A stretch of 64,000 nt of DNA from positions 62,001 through 126,000 of the forward strand of contig VBGP01000008.1 in assembly GCA_005880795.1 (NCBI GenBank), given 5' to 3'. The notes under the pieces are model-generated. The model was not told where the DNA came from, made no database searches, and saw only the letters and a list, made by a program, of their open reading frames with translations. The position numbers and the translations under genes are program-made. This stretch comes from Chloroflexota bacterium (lineage in GTDB: Bacteria > Chloroflexota > Dormibacteria > Dormibacterales > Dormibacteraceae). Of the stretch, positions 35,467 to 43,016 are shown in pieces; within the stretch, counting starts at the first letter, position 1, and the number at the start of each line of letters is the position of its first letter.

Positions 35467-35492
35467 CGCGGGGGGATCCTGATCCCCCCGCG
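35467..35492. other. Near-perfect 26-bp palindrome between convergent operons
   Basis: CGCGGGGGGATC, spacer CT, GATCCCCCCGCG: 12-bp arms with no mismatch. It is symmetric, so it could terminate transcription from both sides, or act as a structural or protein-binding element. Confidence 0.55.
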
Positions 35493-35498
35493 CCTTAT

Positions 35499-35526
35499 GG
35501 CGGAATCGCCGCCCTGCAACTTCTAC
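35499..35526 (+). repeat. Second copy of the 3' end of the small cysteine gene
   Basis: This 28-base block matches 35291-35318 with two substitutions and encodes ESPPCNFY, versus ESPPCSFY in the gene. The codons upstream of it do not resemble the gene, so it is a partial duplication or the remnant of a second copy. Confidence 0.7.
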
Positions 35527-35536
35527 TCGAAGCCCC

Positions 35537-36943
35537 TTAGGCGGCTTCCTCGACCGGCGCTTGTTCGCGGATCACCACATCGGTGTTGCGCGTGCGCAGC
35601 ACAGCCAGCACGACCACGAGTGCCGCGGCGACGCAGAGCGCCGCCAGGACGTACGCCATCTGAAAGGCAGCGTATCCCTGCGCGTGCGAGGTCGAGATCG
35701 ACGTGATCGATGCAAGCCCCAGCGCTCCACCGACCTGCATCACGACATTGCTGAAGCCCGAGCCCAGGCCCGCGTCTCGGAGCGGAACCTCGGACATCGA
35801 GATGGTGAGCAGCGGCAGGAAGGACGATCCTGCGCCCGCCCCGAGCAGAACGTAGGCGGCCAGCAGGACCGGCGCGTAGCCTGCCGCGGGACCTGCGTTG
35901 GACAGGATGGTCAGGGCAGCGACGATGCCTGCCAGTCCGGCCATCAGAAGGTTGCGGGGTCCGACACGAGCCATGAGCCGCGCGGCGATGCCACTCGACA
36001 TGACCCCGATCATCAGCGTGGTTGGCAGGAAAGCCAGCCCAGTCTCGAACGCGCTGTAGCCGCGCCCGTGCTGCAGGTAGAGGGCTCCGACGAAGAAGTT
36101 CACGAAGAGGCCCGTGAACAAGAGCGCCCGGGCGCCGGTGGCACCCATGAGCGAGCGTATGCCGAGGATGCGCATCGGCATCAACGGGTTCCGCAGCCGC
36201 GACTCGAGCAGGACGAACACCGCCAGCAGCCCGAGGGCTGCGCCCACCAGGCCGAGGGTGTGAGGTGACGTCCAGCCGTAATCCGTCGCGGTCACGATGC
36301 CGTACACGCCGAGCATCAACGACGCGGTGATCAGGACGGCGCCCAGCAGGTCGACGCCCTGGCTCAAACCGAGCCCCTCGTTCTCCTCGATCAGCCACGC
36401 GCCCAGGACGAGGGTGGCCACGCCGATCGGCAGGTTGATGAAGAAGATCCAGTGCCAGTTGATCCACTCGGTCAGGAATCCACCCGCAAGAAGTCCCAAG
36501 GAGCCGCCACCGGCGATGACGAGCGTGAAAACGCTCATCGCCTGGGCGCGCTCAGCCGGCCGCTGGAACTCCGTGACGATGATCGCGATGATCACGCCTG
36601 CTGAGAGCGACCCCCCCAGGCCCTGCAGAAATCTACCGACGATGAGGTTGTCGGCCCCCTGGGAAAACCCGCTCCCCACCGAAGCGACTGTGAAGAGGAA
36701 CACGCCAGCCAGGAAGACCTTCCGGCGGCCGATCAGGTCGCCGACGCGGCCGGCCACCAGCAGGAAGCCTCCGTAGGCGATCAGATAGGCGTTGACCACC
36801 CAGGTCAGGTTGGCCTGGCTGAACCCGAGGTCGCGCTGGATGTAGGGCAGCGCAACGTTGACGATCGTCGAGTCGAGCATGATCATGAGCTGCCCGAAGC
36901 ACACGACGACCAGGGCCATCCACCTTCTGAGATTTGCGTTCAT
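35537..36943 (-). CDS. MFS drug transporter, DHA2 (EmrB/QacA) type
   Basis: This 468-residue inner-membrane protein has about 14 predicted membrane segments, as in the DHA2 proton-driven drug exporters. It carries motif D1 near residue 30, MLDSTIVNVALPYIQRDL, motif A, GRVGDLIGRRKVFLAG, and motif C-like GGSLGLLAGGFLTE around residue 150. ATG 36943 is chosen because a strong GGAGGCGG precedes it; an earlier ATG at 36955 lies upstream of that site. It is divergent from a MarR regulator with an inverted repeat between them, a typical regulator-exporter pair. Substrate unknown. Confidence 0.88.
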   Translation of the reverse strand: MNANLRRWMALVVVCFGQLMIMLDSTIVNVALPYIQRDLGFSQANLTWVVNAYLIAYGGFLLVAGRVGDLIGRRKVFLAGVFLFTVASVGSGFSQGADNLIVGRFLQGLGGSLSAGVIIAIIVTEFQRPAERAQAMSVFTLVIAGGGSLGLLAGGFLTEWINWHWIFFINLPIGVATLVLGAWLIEENEGLGLSQGVDLLGAVLITASLMLGVYGIVTATDYGWTSPHTLGLVGAALGLLAVFVLLESRLRNPLMPMRILGIRSLMGATGARALLFTGLFVNFFVGALYLQHGRGYSAFETGLAFLPTTLMIGVMSSGIAARLMARVGPRNLLMAGLAGIVAALTILSNAGPAAGYAPVLLAAYVLLGAGAGSSFLPLLTISMSEVPLRDAGLGSGFSNVVMQVGGALGLASITSISTSHAQGYAAFQMAYVLAALCVAAALVVVLAVLRTRNTDVVIREQAPVEEAA

Positions 36944-36973
36944 AACCGCCTCCAAATGACCGAACCGATGCGA

Positions 36974-36999
36974 GGATGATCACTATAACAGGATCATCC
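36974..36999. promoter_or_regulatory. Inverted repeat, candidate MarR operator
   Basis: GGATGATC at 36974-36981 and GATCATCC at 36992-36999 are perfect 8-bp arms, centres 18 bp apart. The spacer contains ACTATAAC; on the minus strand TATAGT there fits a -10 box for the MFS gene. A further GGATTATCC half-site-like palindrome lies about 20 bp downstream. Binding by the divergent MarR protein would block the exporter promoter. Confidence 0.6.
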
Positions 37000-37048
37000 C
37001 GATCCTTATTGCATGGATTATCCGCAAAGGTGGGAAGGTTAAGAATCA

Positions 37049-37516
37049 GTGATAACATCAATGGACGTGAAGAAAGACGAAGCAAAGTCGGATCTGGGCT
37101 TTGTCTCCCTGCTGACCCAGCTGTACAAGGCGATGAACCGCCGGACGAGCGACGACCTGTTGGGCATGCGGTTCAAGCCATACCTGACGCTTGGCTACAT
37201 CCGAGACCACCCGGGCACCAGCCAGCAGGAGCTGGAGAGCTCGTTGTTCATGGACGCCAACTCGGTGGTCCTGATCCTGAACGAGCTCGAAGCGGCCCAG
37301 TTCTCGATCCGGCGGCGGGACCCGAACGACCGCCGGCGGCACATCGTCGAGATCACCGCGTCAGGCCGGCGTGCCCTCGACCGCGCCGACAAGGCCCGGG
37401 AGAGCCTCGAGGACGAGGTCCTGAGGGCGCTTTCGGCCGACGAACGCAGGACGGTCCACAAGCTCCTGGAACGGGTCCTGGACAGCCTGCTGACGGCGCC
37501 TGCCGCCCGGGTCTGA
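37049..37516 (+). CDS. MarR-family transcriptional regulator
   Basis: This 155-residue protein has a winged helix-turn-helix: LGYIRDHPGTSQQELESSLFMDANSVVLILNELEAA forms the recognition region (positions ~49-84), and RRRDPNDRRRHIVEITASG is the characteristic MarR wing. Long helices at both ends make the dimer interface. It probably represses the divergent MFS exporter and is relieved by a small ligand. GTG 37049 has GGGAAGG upstream; ATG 37061 is an alternative. Confidence 0.85.
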   Translation: MITSMDVKKDEAKSDLGFVSLLTQLYKAMNRRTSDDLLGMRFKPYLTLGYIRDHPGTSQQELESSLFMDANSVVLILNELEAAQFSIRRRDPNDRRRHIVEITASGRRALDRADKARESLEDEVLRALSADERRTVHKLLERVLDSLLTAPAARV

Positions 37517-37522
37517 CCCGGG
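37506..37522. terminator. Palindrome at the marR 3' end, possible bidirectional terminator
   Basis: CCCGGGTC, single T, GACCCGGG straddles the marR stop codon in the 15-bp convergent gap. A second small repeat, GGAGG-CC-CCTCC, follows at once. There is no U-run, so a terminator role is tentative. Confidence 0.35.
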
Positions 37523-37531
37523 AGGCCCCTC

Positions 37532-38119
37532 CTACCGGCTGAGCACCAGCACGAAGTAGACCAGGACGATCGCGATCACCCCTACGTAGACGTAGACCCC
37601 TGGTCTCCTGAACAGGCCCTGGCCCGGGTCGGCGGGCGGCCTGACGCTGCTGTTCGGATCAGGCGCGGGCAGAGAGGTGAGCTTCGAGAGGTTCACCACG
37701 TTGATCAGCGCCGTGACCGGGGCGATGAAGAAAGAGAACATGCCGAGCCACCCTCGCAGCAGCGTGGCGTCGGTCATCCGTCGCCAAACGTTCAGCCCGC
37801 AGTCGCGGCAGAAAGGACCCTTCAGGTTCTTGAAGGTCATCAGGATCAAGTACCCGTTGTGCTCGTAGATCGTCATCGGAACGGCGGGCACCGACCCGCA
37901 GAAGCGGCACCGTGTGCCGCCGGTCTGGAAGTAGGTCGCGGGTGGGGGCGCCGGCGTCGCGCCGACCGCAGCGCGGGCGGCGTTTGAAGCCTCGGACACC
38001 GTTCCGCCTGTTTGCAGGGACTGGAGCGCAGCGTCCAGCGCGGTTCTCTGTCGCCCCTCGTCGCCGCCGATCTCCCGGGCAACCCATTCCGCCCAAAGGC
38101 GGCGATTGTCCTCCCCCAC
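37532..38119 (-). CDS. Membrane protein with zinc-ribbon-like CxxC pair
   Basis: This 195-residue protein has a soluble N-terminus of about 65 residues, then TRCRFCGSVPAVP and GPFCRDCGLNVWR, two CxxC knuckles about 33 residues apart that should bind one zinc. Two membrane segments (LGMFSFFIAPVTALINVV and VYVGVIAIVLVYFVLVL) end the protein. The layout resembles small membrane zinc-ribbon proteins of actinobacteria. Function unknown. The GTG start is used; a perfect 13-bp inverted repeat lies 26 bases upstream. Confidence 0.7.
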   Translation of the reverse strand: MGEDNRRLWAEWVAREIGGDEGRQRTALDAALQSLQTGGTVSEASNAARAAVGATPAPPPATYFQTGGTRCRFCGSVPAVPMTIYEHNGYLILMTFKNLKGPFCRDCGLNVWRRMTDATLLRGWLGMFSFFIAPVTALINVVNLSKLTSLPAPDPNSSVRPPADPGQGLFRRPGVYVYVGVIAIVLVYFVLVLSR

Positions 38120-38144
38120 TGTCGACAGCTTAACGTCAGATGGT

Positions 38145-38175
38145 ATGAGGGAAAACCCAGATGGTTTTCCCTCAT
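38145..38175. promoter_or_regulatory. Perfect 13-bp inverted repeat upstream of the zinc-ribbon membrane gene
   Basis: ATGAGGGAAAACC, spacer CAGAT, GGTTTTCCCTCAT. Neither strand has a U-run after the stem, and the repeat sits 26 bp before the start of the minus-strand gene, so an operator or leader hairpin is more likely than a terminator. Confidence 0.5.
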
Positions 38176-38277
38176 CGGCCGGTCGCTTCGCGACGGGCCT
38201 GCGCCCATTCCGGTATACGGTTGGGACTTCTTTTAGTTGTCACTCGAGGCGACGTTGGGAGCCCAGAAAACAAAGTT

Positions 38278-38300
38278 GCGGCCGGGATAAACCCGGCCGC
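38278..38300 (-). terminator. Intrinsic terminator of the thiolase gene
   Basis: On the minus strand, downstream of the thiolase stop, GCGGCCGGG, loop TTTAT, CCCGGCCGC forms a 9-bp GC-rich stem followed by AACTTTGTTTTC. Position and T-rich tail fit rho-independent termination. Confidence 0.65.
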
Positions 38301-38331
38301 CAAAGCGATGTCAGCAAAAAGGAAGGTCGGC

Positions 38332-39495
38332 TTAGTTAAGGCGCTCCAGGATCATCGCCATGCCCTGACCCCCGCCCACGCACATCGTCTCGAGGCCGAA
38401 GGTTTTGTCCGTTTCACGTAGGCCGTTGAGCAGCGTGCACAGGATGCGCGCCCCGGTCATCCCGAAGGGATGCCCGAGCGCGATCGCGCCGCCGTGCGGG
38501 TTCAGCTTGTCGCTGAATGGGTCCACACCGATGCCTCGCGCCGACGGGATGACCTGCGCGGCGAACGCCTCGTTGATCTCGACGATGTCGATGTCGTCGA
38601 TCGTCATCTTGGCGCGCTTGAGCGCTTGCCTTGAGGCGTCGATCGGCCCGAGGCCCATGAATTCCGGCTCGAGCGCTGAAAGCCCGGTGGATATGACCCG
38701 GGCGATTGGCTTCAGCCCCAGGTCCTTGGCCCGACTGTCGGACATGACGACGACCGCCGCCGCGCCATCGTTGAGCGGGCACGAGTTGCCCGCGGTGACG
38801 GTCCCGTTCTCGCGGAAGACCGGCTGCAGGGCGGCCAGCGCTTCCATCGTCGTGCCCGGCCGCGGCCCGTCGTCTCTCGTGAATGTCTGGCCGTTGGGCA
38901 GGGGGACAGGGATGATCTCGCGGTCGAAGAAACCGCCGTCGCGAGCCTTGACCGCGGCGGCCTGGCTTTTGACCGCGTAGCGGTCCTGCTCTTCCCGACT
39001 GATCTTCTCTCGCGCCGCCACGTTCTCGGCCGTCTGCCCCATCGCGATGTAGATATCCGGGTATTCCTCGGTATTTCCCGGTACGAGCTTTGGGTTGTAG
39101 GTGTCGGGCGCGTCGGGGTAGCCGCTGCCGTATCGGGACACGCACTCGACGCCGACAGACAGGAAAACATCGCCTTCGCCGGCCTCGATGGCGTGCGTTG
39201 CCATGCGGGTGGTCATCAGAGAAGACGAGCAGTAGCGGTTGACTGTGACTCCCGGCACATCGAGCCGAGACAGGATGGAAACCACGCGCCCGATGTTGTG
39301 GCCCTGCTCGCCGCCGGGCAGGCCGCAGCCGCAGATGAGGTCCTCGATTTCTGTTGGGTCGAGCTGGGGAACCTTGTCAAGAACTTTGTTCACGACGTGC
39401 GCCGCGAGGTCGTCGGGCCGGACGTCGACGAGGGATCCCTTCCGCGCTCTGCCGATCGGGGAGCGGCCGTAGGCCACGATCACTGCTTCGGTCAT
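38332..39495 (-). CDS. Acetyl-CoA acetyltransferase (thiolase)
   Basis: This 387-residue thiolase condenses or cleaves 3-oxoacyl-CoA. It has the nucleophilic cysteine in VNRYCSSSLMT near residue 89, INEAFAAQVIP, the GHPFGMTGAR histidine motif and the C-terminal CVGGGQGMA with the catalytic cysteine. The chain-length preference is not readable. TATAAA on the minus strand ends 6 bases before the ATG, so the mRNA is likely leaderless. It shares a 27-bp divergent gap with the kinase-like gene. Confidence 0.9.
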   Translation of the reverse strand: MTEAVIVAYGRSPIGRARKGSLVDVRPDDLAAHVVNKVLDKVPQLDPTEIEDLICGCGLPGGEQGHNIGRVVSILSRLDVPGVTVNRYCSSSLMTTRMATHAIEAGEGDVFLSVGVECVSRYGSGYPDAPDTYNPKLVPGNTEEYPDIYIAMGQTAENVAAREKISREEQDRYAVKSQAAAVKARDGGFFDREIIPVPLPNGQTFTRDDGPRPGTTMEALAALQPVFRENGTVTAGNSCPLNDGAAAVVVMSDSRAKDLGLKPIARVISTGLSALEPEFMGLGPIDASRQALKRAKMTIDDIDIVEINEAFAAQVIPSARGIGVDPFSDKLNPHGGAIALGHPFGMTGARILCTLLNGLRETDKTFGLETMCVGGGQGMAMILERLN

Positions 39496-39522
39496 GTGTC
39501 GTTTATACGCTGGTCAGGAACA

Positions 39523-40401
39523 GTGAGTGGATTTAGCGGGGAGATCCCGTCCGGACTCGACTGGCTGAGGGGCTCGCAACGCGGACGTCGATGGCTCAAG
39601 TCGCTGCCGCAGCTGGTTGAAGACTGCGCCGCGCACTGGCGGTTGCGACTAAGCGCCCCCTTTCCTTACGCCTTCACGTCGCTTGCGCTGCCCGCACGGA
39701 GGGAGGACGGGTCGGATGTGGTCCTCAAGCTCCTCTTCGTCGACCGCGAGAACGAGCATGAAGCTCTCGCGCTTCGGCACTGGGGCGGGGACGGAGCAAT
39801 CCAACTCCTCGACGAGTTTCCAGCGCGCGAAGCGCTGTTGTTGGAGCGCTGCATTCCCGGCACTCCGCTGTCGAGCGCCGGCCCCGAAAAGGCGATCGAA
39901 GTGATGACGGCCTTGCTGCCCCGGCTCTGGAAGCCCGCGACCGCACCGCCTTTCCGCCCGCTTGCCGATGAGGCAGCTCGGTGGTCCACGCATCTCAGAG
40001 CACGCTGGAACGCTGCCGGGCGACCATTCAGATCGGGGCTTGTCGATGCCGCCCTTGACGCTTTGCGGTCACTGCCCTCCTCCCAGGGCGAGCAGGTTCT
40101 GCTTCACCAGGACCTGCATGACGCCAATGTGCTGGCGGCCGAGCGCGAGCCGTGGCTCGCCATCGACCCCAAGCCTCTGGTGGGCGAGCGAGAGTTCGGC
40201 CTGGCACCCATCGTCCGCTCGGCCGGTTTCGAATCAAGCCGCAAGCAGGTCCGGCTGCGCCTCGACCGCCTCACCGACGAGCTCGGACTCGATCGTGAGC
40301 GGGCCCGCCTTTGGTGCCTGGCCCAGACCGTCGCGTGGTCGATCGGCAGCAACAGCCCGGAGTCCCAGGTCGCGATCGCTGAGTGGCTTTCGGAGGTCTA
40401 G
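39523..40401 (+). CDS. Aminoglycoside/hydroxyurea phosphotransferase-like kinase (APH(6) type)
   Basis: This 292-residue protein resembles the APH_6/hydroxyurea kinase family (StrB-like). It has the nucleotide-binding lysine in VVLKLLFVDRENEHEALALR, the catalytic loop LLHQDLHDANVL with D197, and the metal site WLAIDPKPLVGEREFGLAP, which is diagnostic for this family. Members phosphorylate streptomycin or hydroxyurea, but environmental homologues often have unknown substrates, so resistance is not implied. The GTG start is chosen; TATACG 13 bases upstream is a weak -10. Its stop overlaps a convergent small membrane gene by 4 bases. Confidence 0.8.
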   Translation: MSGFSGEIPSGLDWLRGSQRGRRWLKSLPQLVEDCAAHWRLRLSAPFPYAFTSLALPARREDGSDVVLKLLFVDRENEHEALALRHWGGDGAIQLLDEFPAREALLLERCIPGTPLSSAGPEKAIEVMTALLPRLWKPATAPPFRPLADEAARWSTHLRARWNAAGRPFRSGLVDAALDALRSLPSSQGEQVLLHQDLHDANVLAAEREPWLAIDPKPLVGEREFGLAPIVRSAGFESSRKQVRLRLDRLTDELGLDRERARLWCLAQTVAWSIGSNSPESQVAIAEWLSEV

Positions 40402-40697
40402 CGGTACCTACCCGCGATCACGTAGACGAAAATGCCTACGAACAAGAGGCCGACCAGGCCGAACGCCACCAGCGGTTTGATGCCGAACGAAGCCATGACG
40501 ACCACGCCAAGGATCAGGGCGGGCAGATAGATGAAGCCCAGCAGCTCCATGAAGCGCATCCCGATCATGCGGTGGCGCTTGCCTTCGAGGATCAGCTCGC
40601 GAGGCAACCGCTCGTCCGGGTCGAGCGGGTGGAAGATCGAGTACATGCTTCTCCGCTCGAGGCTTCGCAGGTCCCTCAGCTCAAGTCGCCGGCGCAT
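40398..40697 (-). CDS. Small membrane protein
   Basis: This 99-residue protein has a charged N-terminal half (HPLDPDERLPRELILEGKRHRM) and two membrane segments (FMELLGFIYLPALILGVVVM and KPLVAFGLVGLLFVGIFVYVI). No family was recognised. It lies 29 bases downstream of the ABC permease on the same strand and may be the last gene of that operon. Confidence 0.6.
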   Translation of the reverse strand: MRRRLELRDLRSLERRSMYSIFHPLDPDERLPRELILEGKRHRMIGMRFMELLGFIYLPALILGVVVMASFGIKPLVAFGLVGLLFVGIFVYVIAGRYR

Positions 40698-40726
40698 CTC
40701 AATCGATACCAGTTTGGCACCGCGGG

Positions 40727-41863
40727 CTAGGAACGGACCAGCAATGCCTCACGGGTGAACAGCTTCAGGGCGGCGTAGAAGCACAGGGCCCCGGTCAGGA
40801 TCAGGCTGAGCGAGGTCACGGCCAGCGTGTCCCAGGCGACCGAGTTGTGCGTGATCGCGTCGCGCAAGACCAAGACCGCGTTGAGGATCGGGATCAGGTA
40901 GTACGCAAGATTTGGGTTGAAGTCCGGGATGAACAGCACGATCGAGGCGGGAAAGATCGTGATGAAGTAAAGCGGCGTGGCGTAGGCCTGGCCCTGTCGA
41001 AAATTGCGTGCCAGGGTCCCAAGCGTGATCGTCAGCGAGCTGAACGACGCGGCGAGCAGGACGGCGAGCCACACCATGACGGTCGCCGCCAGCGGGCTGA
41101 GCTGCACCTCGAATGACTGTCCGCCATTGCCGCCGAAGCGGACCTGGCTCAAAGCGACCAGCATCGAGACGATCGATGCGAGCGCCGCCACCAGACTGAT
41201 CGAGCTCACCGCCAGGATCTTGCCGACGAGCACCTGACTGCGCGGCGCTGGGGTCAGGAGCAGGCTCTCGAGAGTCTTGCGCTCCCGCTCTCCCGCGGAC
41301 GTGTCCAGAGCGGCGGACAATCCCCCGGTGAGACTCATCGTTATGAGGATGTACGGCAGGAAGAAGCTCAGGAACGAGTTGCCTACCGCCTGGCTCGGCG
41401 AGCTGAGCGGATGGAGCATGACCGGGAGGGGATTGAGGACCGAAGGGTCGACGCCCTTTTCCTGCAGCGACGCGGCTACCTTCGCCGCGTCGTACCTGCT
41501 CAGCACCGTCTGGAATCGAACGTCGGCGAGCTGCGCGCTCTGACGGGTCGGGTCGAGATACTCGTCGACGCCCGACGCCGAGAAAGCGACACCTATGTCG
41601 ACCTGGTGTTTGGCGGCCGCTGCGGGATCATCTACGCGCTCGAGCTTCAGCCCGACCGCGTTGAAAAGTGTGTCCAGGCCGGCCGGAACGGTCCCTGAGT
41701 AGCCGACCGTGTAGGCCTGCGAGGCCGTTTTGGTCGAGACCTGCGAGATGACGAACAGCACGATTGGCGTGGCAAGCGCGGCGAGGCCGATCGCCATCAA
41801 CGTTCGCCGGTCGCGAAGGATCTCGCGCATCTCCTTCTTGAAGACGACTGCGATCGGGCTCAT
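40727..41863 (-). CDS. ABC-2 type transporter permease (NatB-like)
   Basis: This 378-residue membrane protein starts VVFKKEMREILRDRRTLM, the typical cytoplasmic entry of NatB/ABC-2 permeases. It has a membrane segment, a large extracytoplasmic domain to about residue 170, and then five membrane segments with AGERERKTLESLLLTP between them, the conserved ABC-2 coupling motif. It pairs with the ATPase encoded immediately upstream (ATGA overlap), making an exporter; the substrate (sodium, drug or lipid) is unknown. Confidence 0.85.
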   Translation of the reverse strand: MSPIAVVFKKEMREILRDRRTLMAIGLAALATPIVLFVISQVSTKTASQAYTVGYSGTVPAGLDTLFNAVGLKLERVDDPAAAAKHQVDIGVAFSASGVDEYLDPTRQSAQLADVRFQTVLSRYDAAKVAASLQEKGVDPSVLNPLPVMLHPLSSPSQAVGNSFLSFFLPYILITMSLTGGLSAALDTSAGERERKTLESLLLTPAPRSQVLVGKILAVSSISLVAALASIVSMLVALSQVRFGGNGGQSFEVQLSPLAATVMVWLAVLLAASFSSLTITLGTLARNFRQGQAYATPLYFITIFPASIVLFIPDFNPNLAYYLIPILNAVLVLRDAITHNSVAWDTLAVTSLSLILTGALCFYAALKLFTREALLVRS

Positions 41864-42588
41864 CCGGCCGCCTCGACGAGCGAGAGGAACGAATCCTCGA
41901 GGTCCTTGAATGCGCCGCGCACCTCGGCCGTGGCGCCGCTCGCGACGACGCGGCCCTGGTGAATGATCGTGAGGCGATCGCACAGGCGCTCCGCGTCGTG
42001 CAGCACGTGGGTTGAGAAGATGACCGACTTGCCGCGATCCTTGGACTCGACCATGAACTCTCTGATCTCCCGAGACGCGAGCACGTCGAGATTCGACGTC
42101 GGCTCGTCGAACATCAAGACAGGCGGGTCGTGGACGATCGCGCGAGCGATCGCGACCTTCTGCTTCTGGCCGGAGGACAGGCTCTCCGCCCGCTGCTCGG
42201 CGAACGAGCCCATGTCGAGCCGGTCGATCACGCCGTCCACCCTTCGCTTCACCTCTCCGTTGAGCACACCCGTCAGCTCGGCAAAGTACGCGATGTTCTC
42301 GCGTGCGCTGAGGCGTGGGTAGATGCCGATCTCCGCGGTGACCACGCCGACCCGACGCCTCACCTCCTGGGGCGACACGCGGGTGTCGTAACCAAGGACC
42401 TCAACCGATCCTGAGTCGGGCGCGAGCAGGGTGCAGATCACGCGCAGGGTCGTGGTCTTGCCGGCGCCGTTCGGGCCGAGCAGGCCGAAGATCTCGCCGG
42501 AGTGCGCTTCAAAGGTGATGCCGCGCAGCACCTTGTTCGAGCCCAGGGTCTTCTCGAGGCGATCGACCTTGACCGCCGCTTGAGTCAC
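41860..42588 (-). CDS. ABC transporter ATP-binding protein
   Basis: This 242-residue ATPase has Walker A GPNGAGKTTT, the Q-loop-like VVTAEIGIYPRLSARENI, signature LSSGQKQKVAIARA, Walker B VLMFDEPTSNLD and the H-loop STHVLHD. It is of the NatA/CcmA export group. GTG 42588 is the start, in a GTGA overlap with the upstream zinc-ribbon/basic-tail gene; the open frame extends further upstream but only antiparallel to real coding sequence. It works with the permease encoded next. Confidence 0.88.
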   Translation of the reverse strand: MTQAAVKVDRLEKTLGSNKVLRGITFEAHSGEIFGLLGPNGAGKTTTLRVICTLLAPDSGSVEVLGYDTRVSPQEVRRRVGVVTAEIGIYPRLSARENIAYFAELTGVLNGEVKRRVDGVIDRLDMGSFAEQRAESLSSGQKQKVAIARAIVHDPPVLMFDEPTSNLDVLASREIREFMVESKDRGKSVIFSTHVLHDAERLCDRLTIIHQGRVVASGATAEVRGAFKDLEDSFLSLVEAAG

Positions 42589-42977
42589 TTCTTCTTGGTG
42601 GCTTTTCTCGTGGCGGTCGAGGTGGGCTTGCCGGTCCTGGCGGCGGCCTTGGCGGTGCGCTTCGCCGGCGCCTTCTTCGCGGGCGCTCGCGTCGCCGCAG
42701 CGGCATTGGCTTTTTTGGCGGGTGCGGCAGCTGGCTTCGCAGGTGCCGCCTCTGCGACCGCAGCCTGGACGTCGGCGGACTCCTCGGCGGCCGCCGGCTC
42801 TGCCTGCGCCACCCCGATCGAGCTGGAAAGCGTGCGGTGGCACGTCTCGCACGTCACGATGGTGCGCACGAGCGTGCCGAGGTGATGCTCCTCGCGGCGC
42901 AGGTTGCGGGTGCGGTCGCAAAACGAGCAGTAACCAACCTCGGTGAACACCTCGACGTGTCCAGGACGCTTGTTCAT
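42585..42977 (-). CDS. Zinc-ribbon protein with Lys/Ala-rich histone H1-like tail
   Basis: This 130-residue protein has two parts. Residues ~1-50 contain GYCSFCDRTRNLR and VTCETCHRTL, two CxxC knuckles for zinc. The C-terminal ~70 residues are Ala/Lys/Pro repeats (KKAPAKRTAKAAARTGKP and similar) like histone H1 or HU tails, ending KKK. DNA or RNA binding is likely. It is the first gene of an operon with an ABC exporter. TTACAT on the minus strand ends 6 bases before the ATG. Confidence 0.65.
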   Translation of the reverse strand: MNKRPGHVEVFTEVGYCSFCDRTRNLRREEHHLGTLVRTIVTCETCHRTLSSSIGVAQAEPAAAEESADVQAAVAEAAPAKPAAAPAKKANAAAATRAPAKKAPAKRTAKAAARTGKPTSTATRKATKKK

Positions 42978-42996
42978 GGGCGTATGTAACTTACGG

Positions 42997-43002
42997 TAAA
43001 CT
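42997..43002 (+). promoter_or_regulatory. Candidate -10 of the pyrimidine operon
   Basis: TAAACT fits a -10 hexamer. Transcription from about 43009 would give a roughly 50-base leader that contains the whole PyrR-binding-loop candidate. The overlapping GTAACTTAC at 42986-42994 is a small palindrome shared with the divergent promoter. Confidence 0.4.
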
Positions 43003-43016
43003 CTCGGTCGAGCTCG

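Larger units (their letters stand above)
35334..35536. other. 203-bp intergenic region with two strong hairpins and a gene-tail repeat
   Basis: This gap separates the end of the pur-kynA operon from the convergent MFS gene. It holds a hairpin at 35393-35411, a 26-bp palindrome at 35467-35492 and a second copy of the tail of the small cysteine protein at 35499-35526. No credible full-length gene is visible. Confidence 0.6.

Noticed and set aside
42589..42921. N-terminal extension of the ABC ATPase
   Set aside because: The extension reads an alternative frame of the zinc-ribbon/basic-tail gene. GTG 42588 gives the normal ATPase start.
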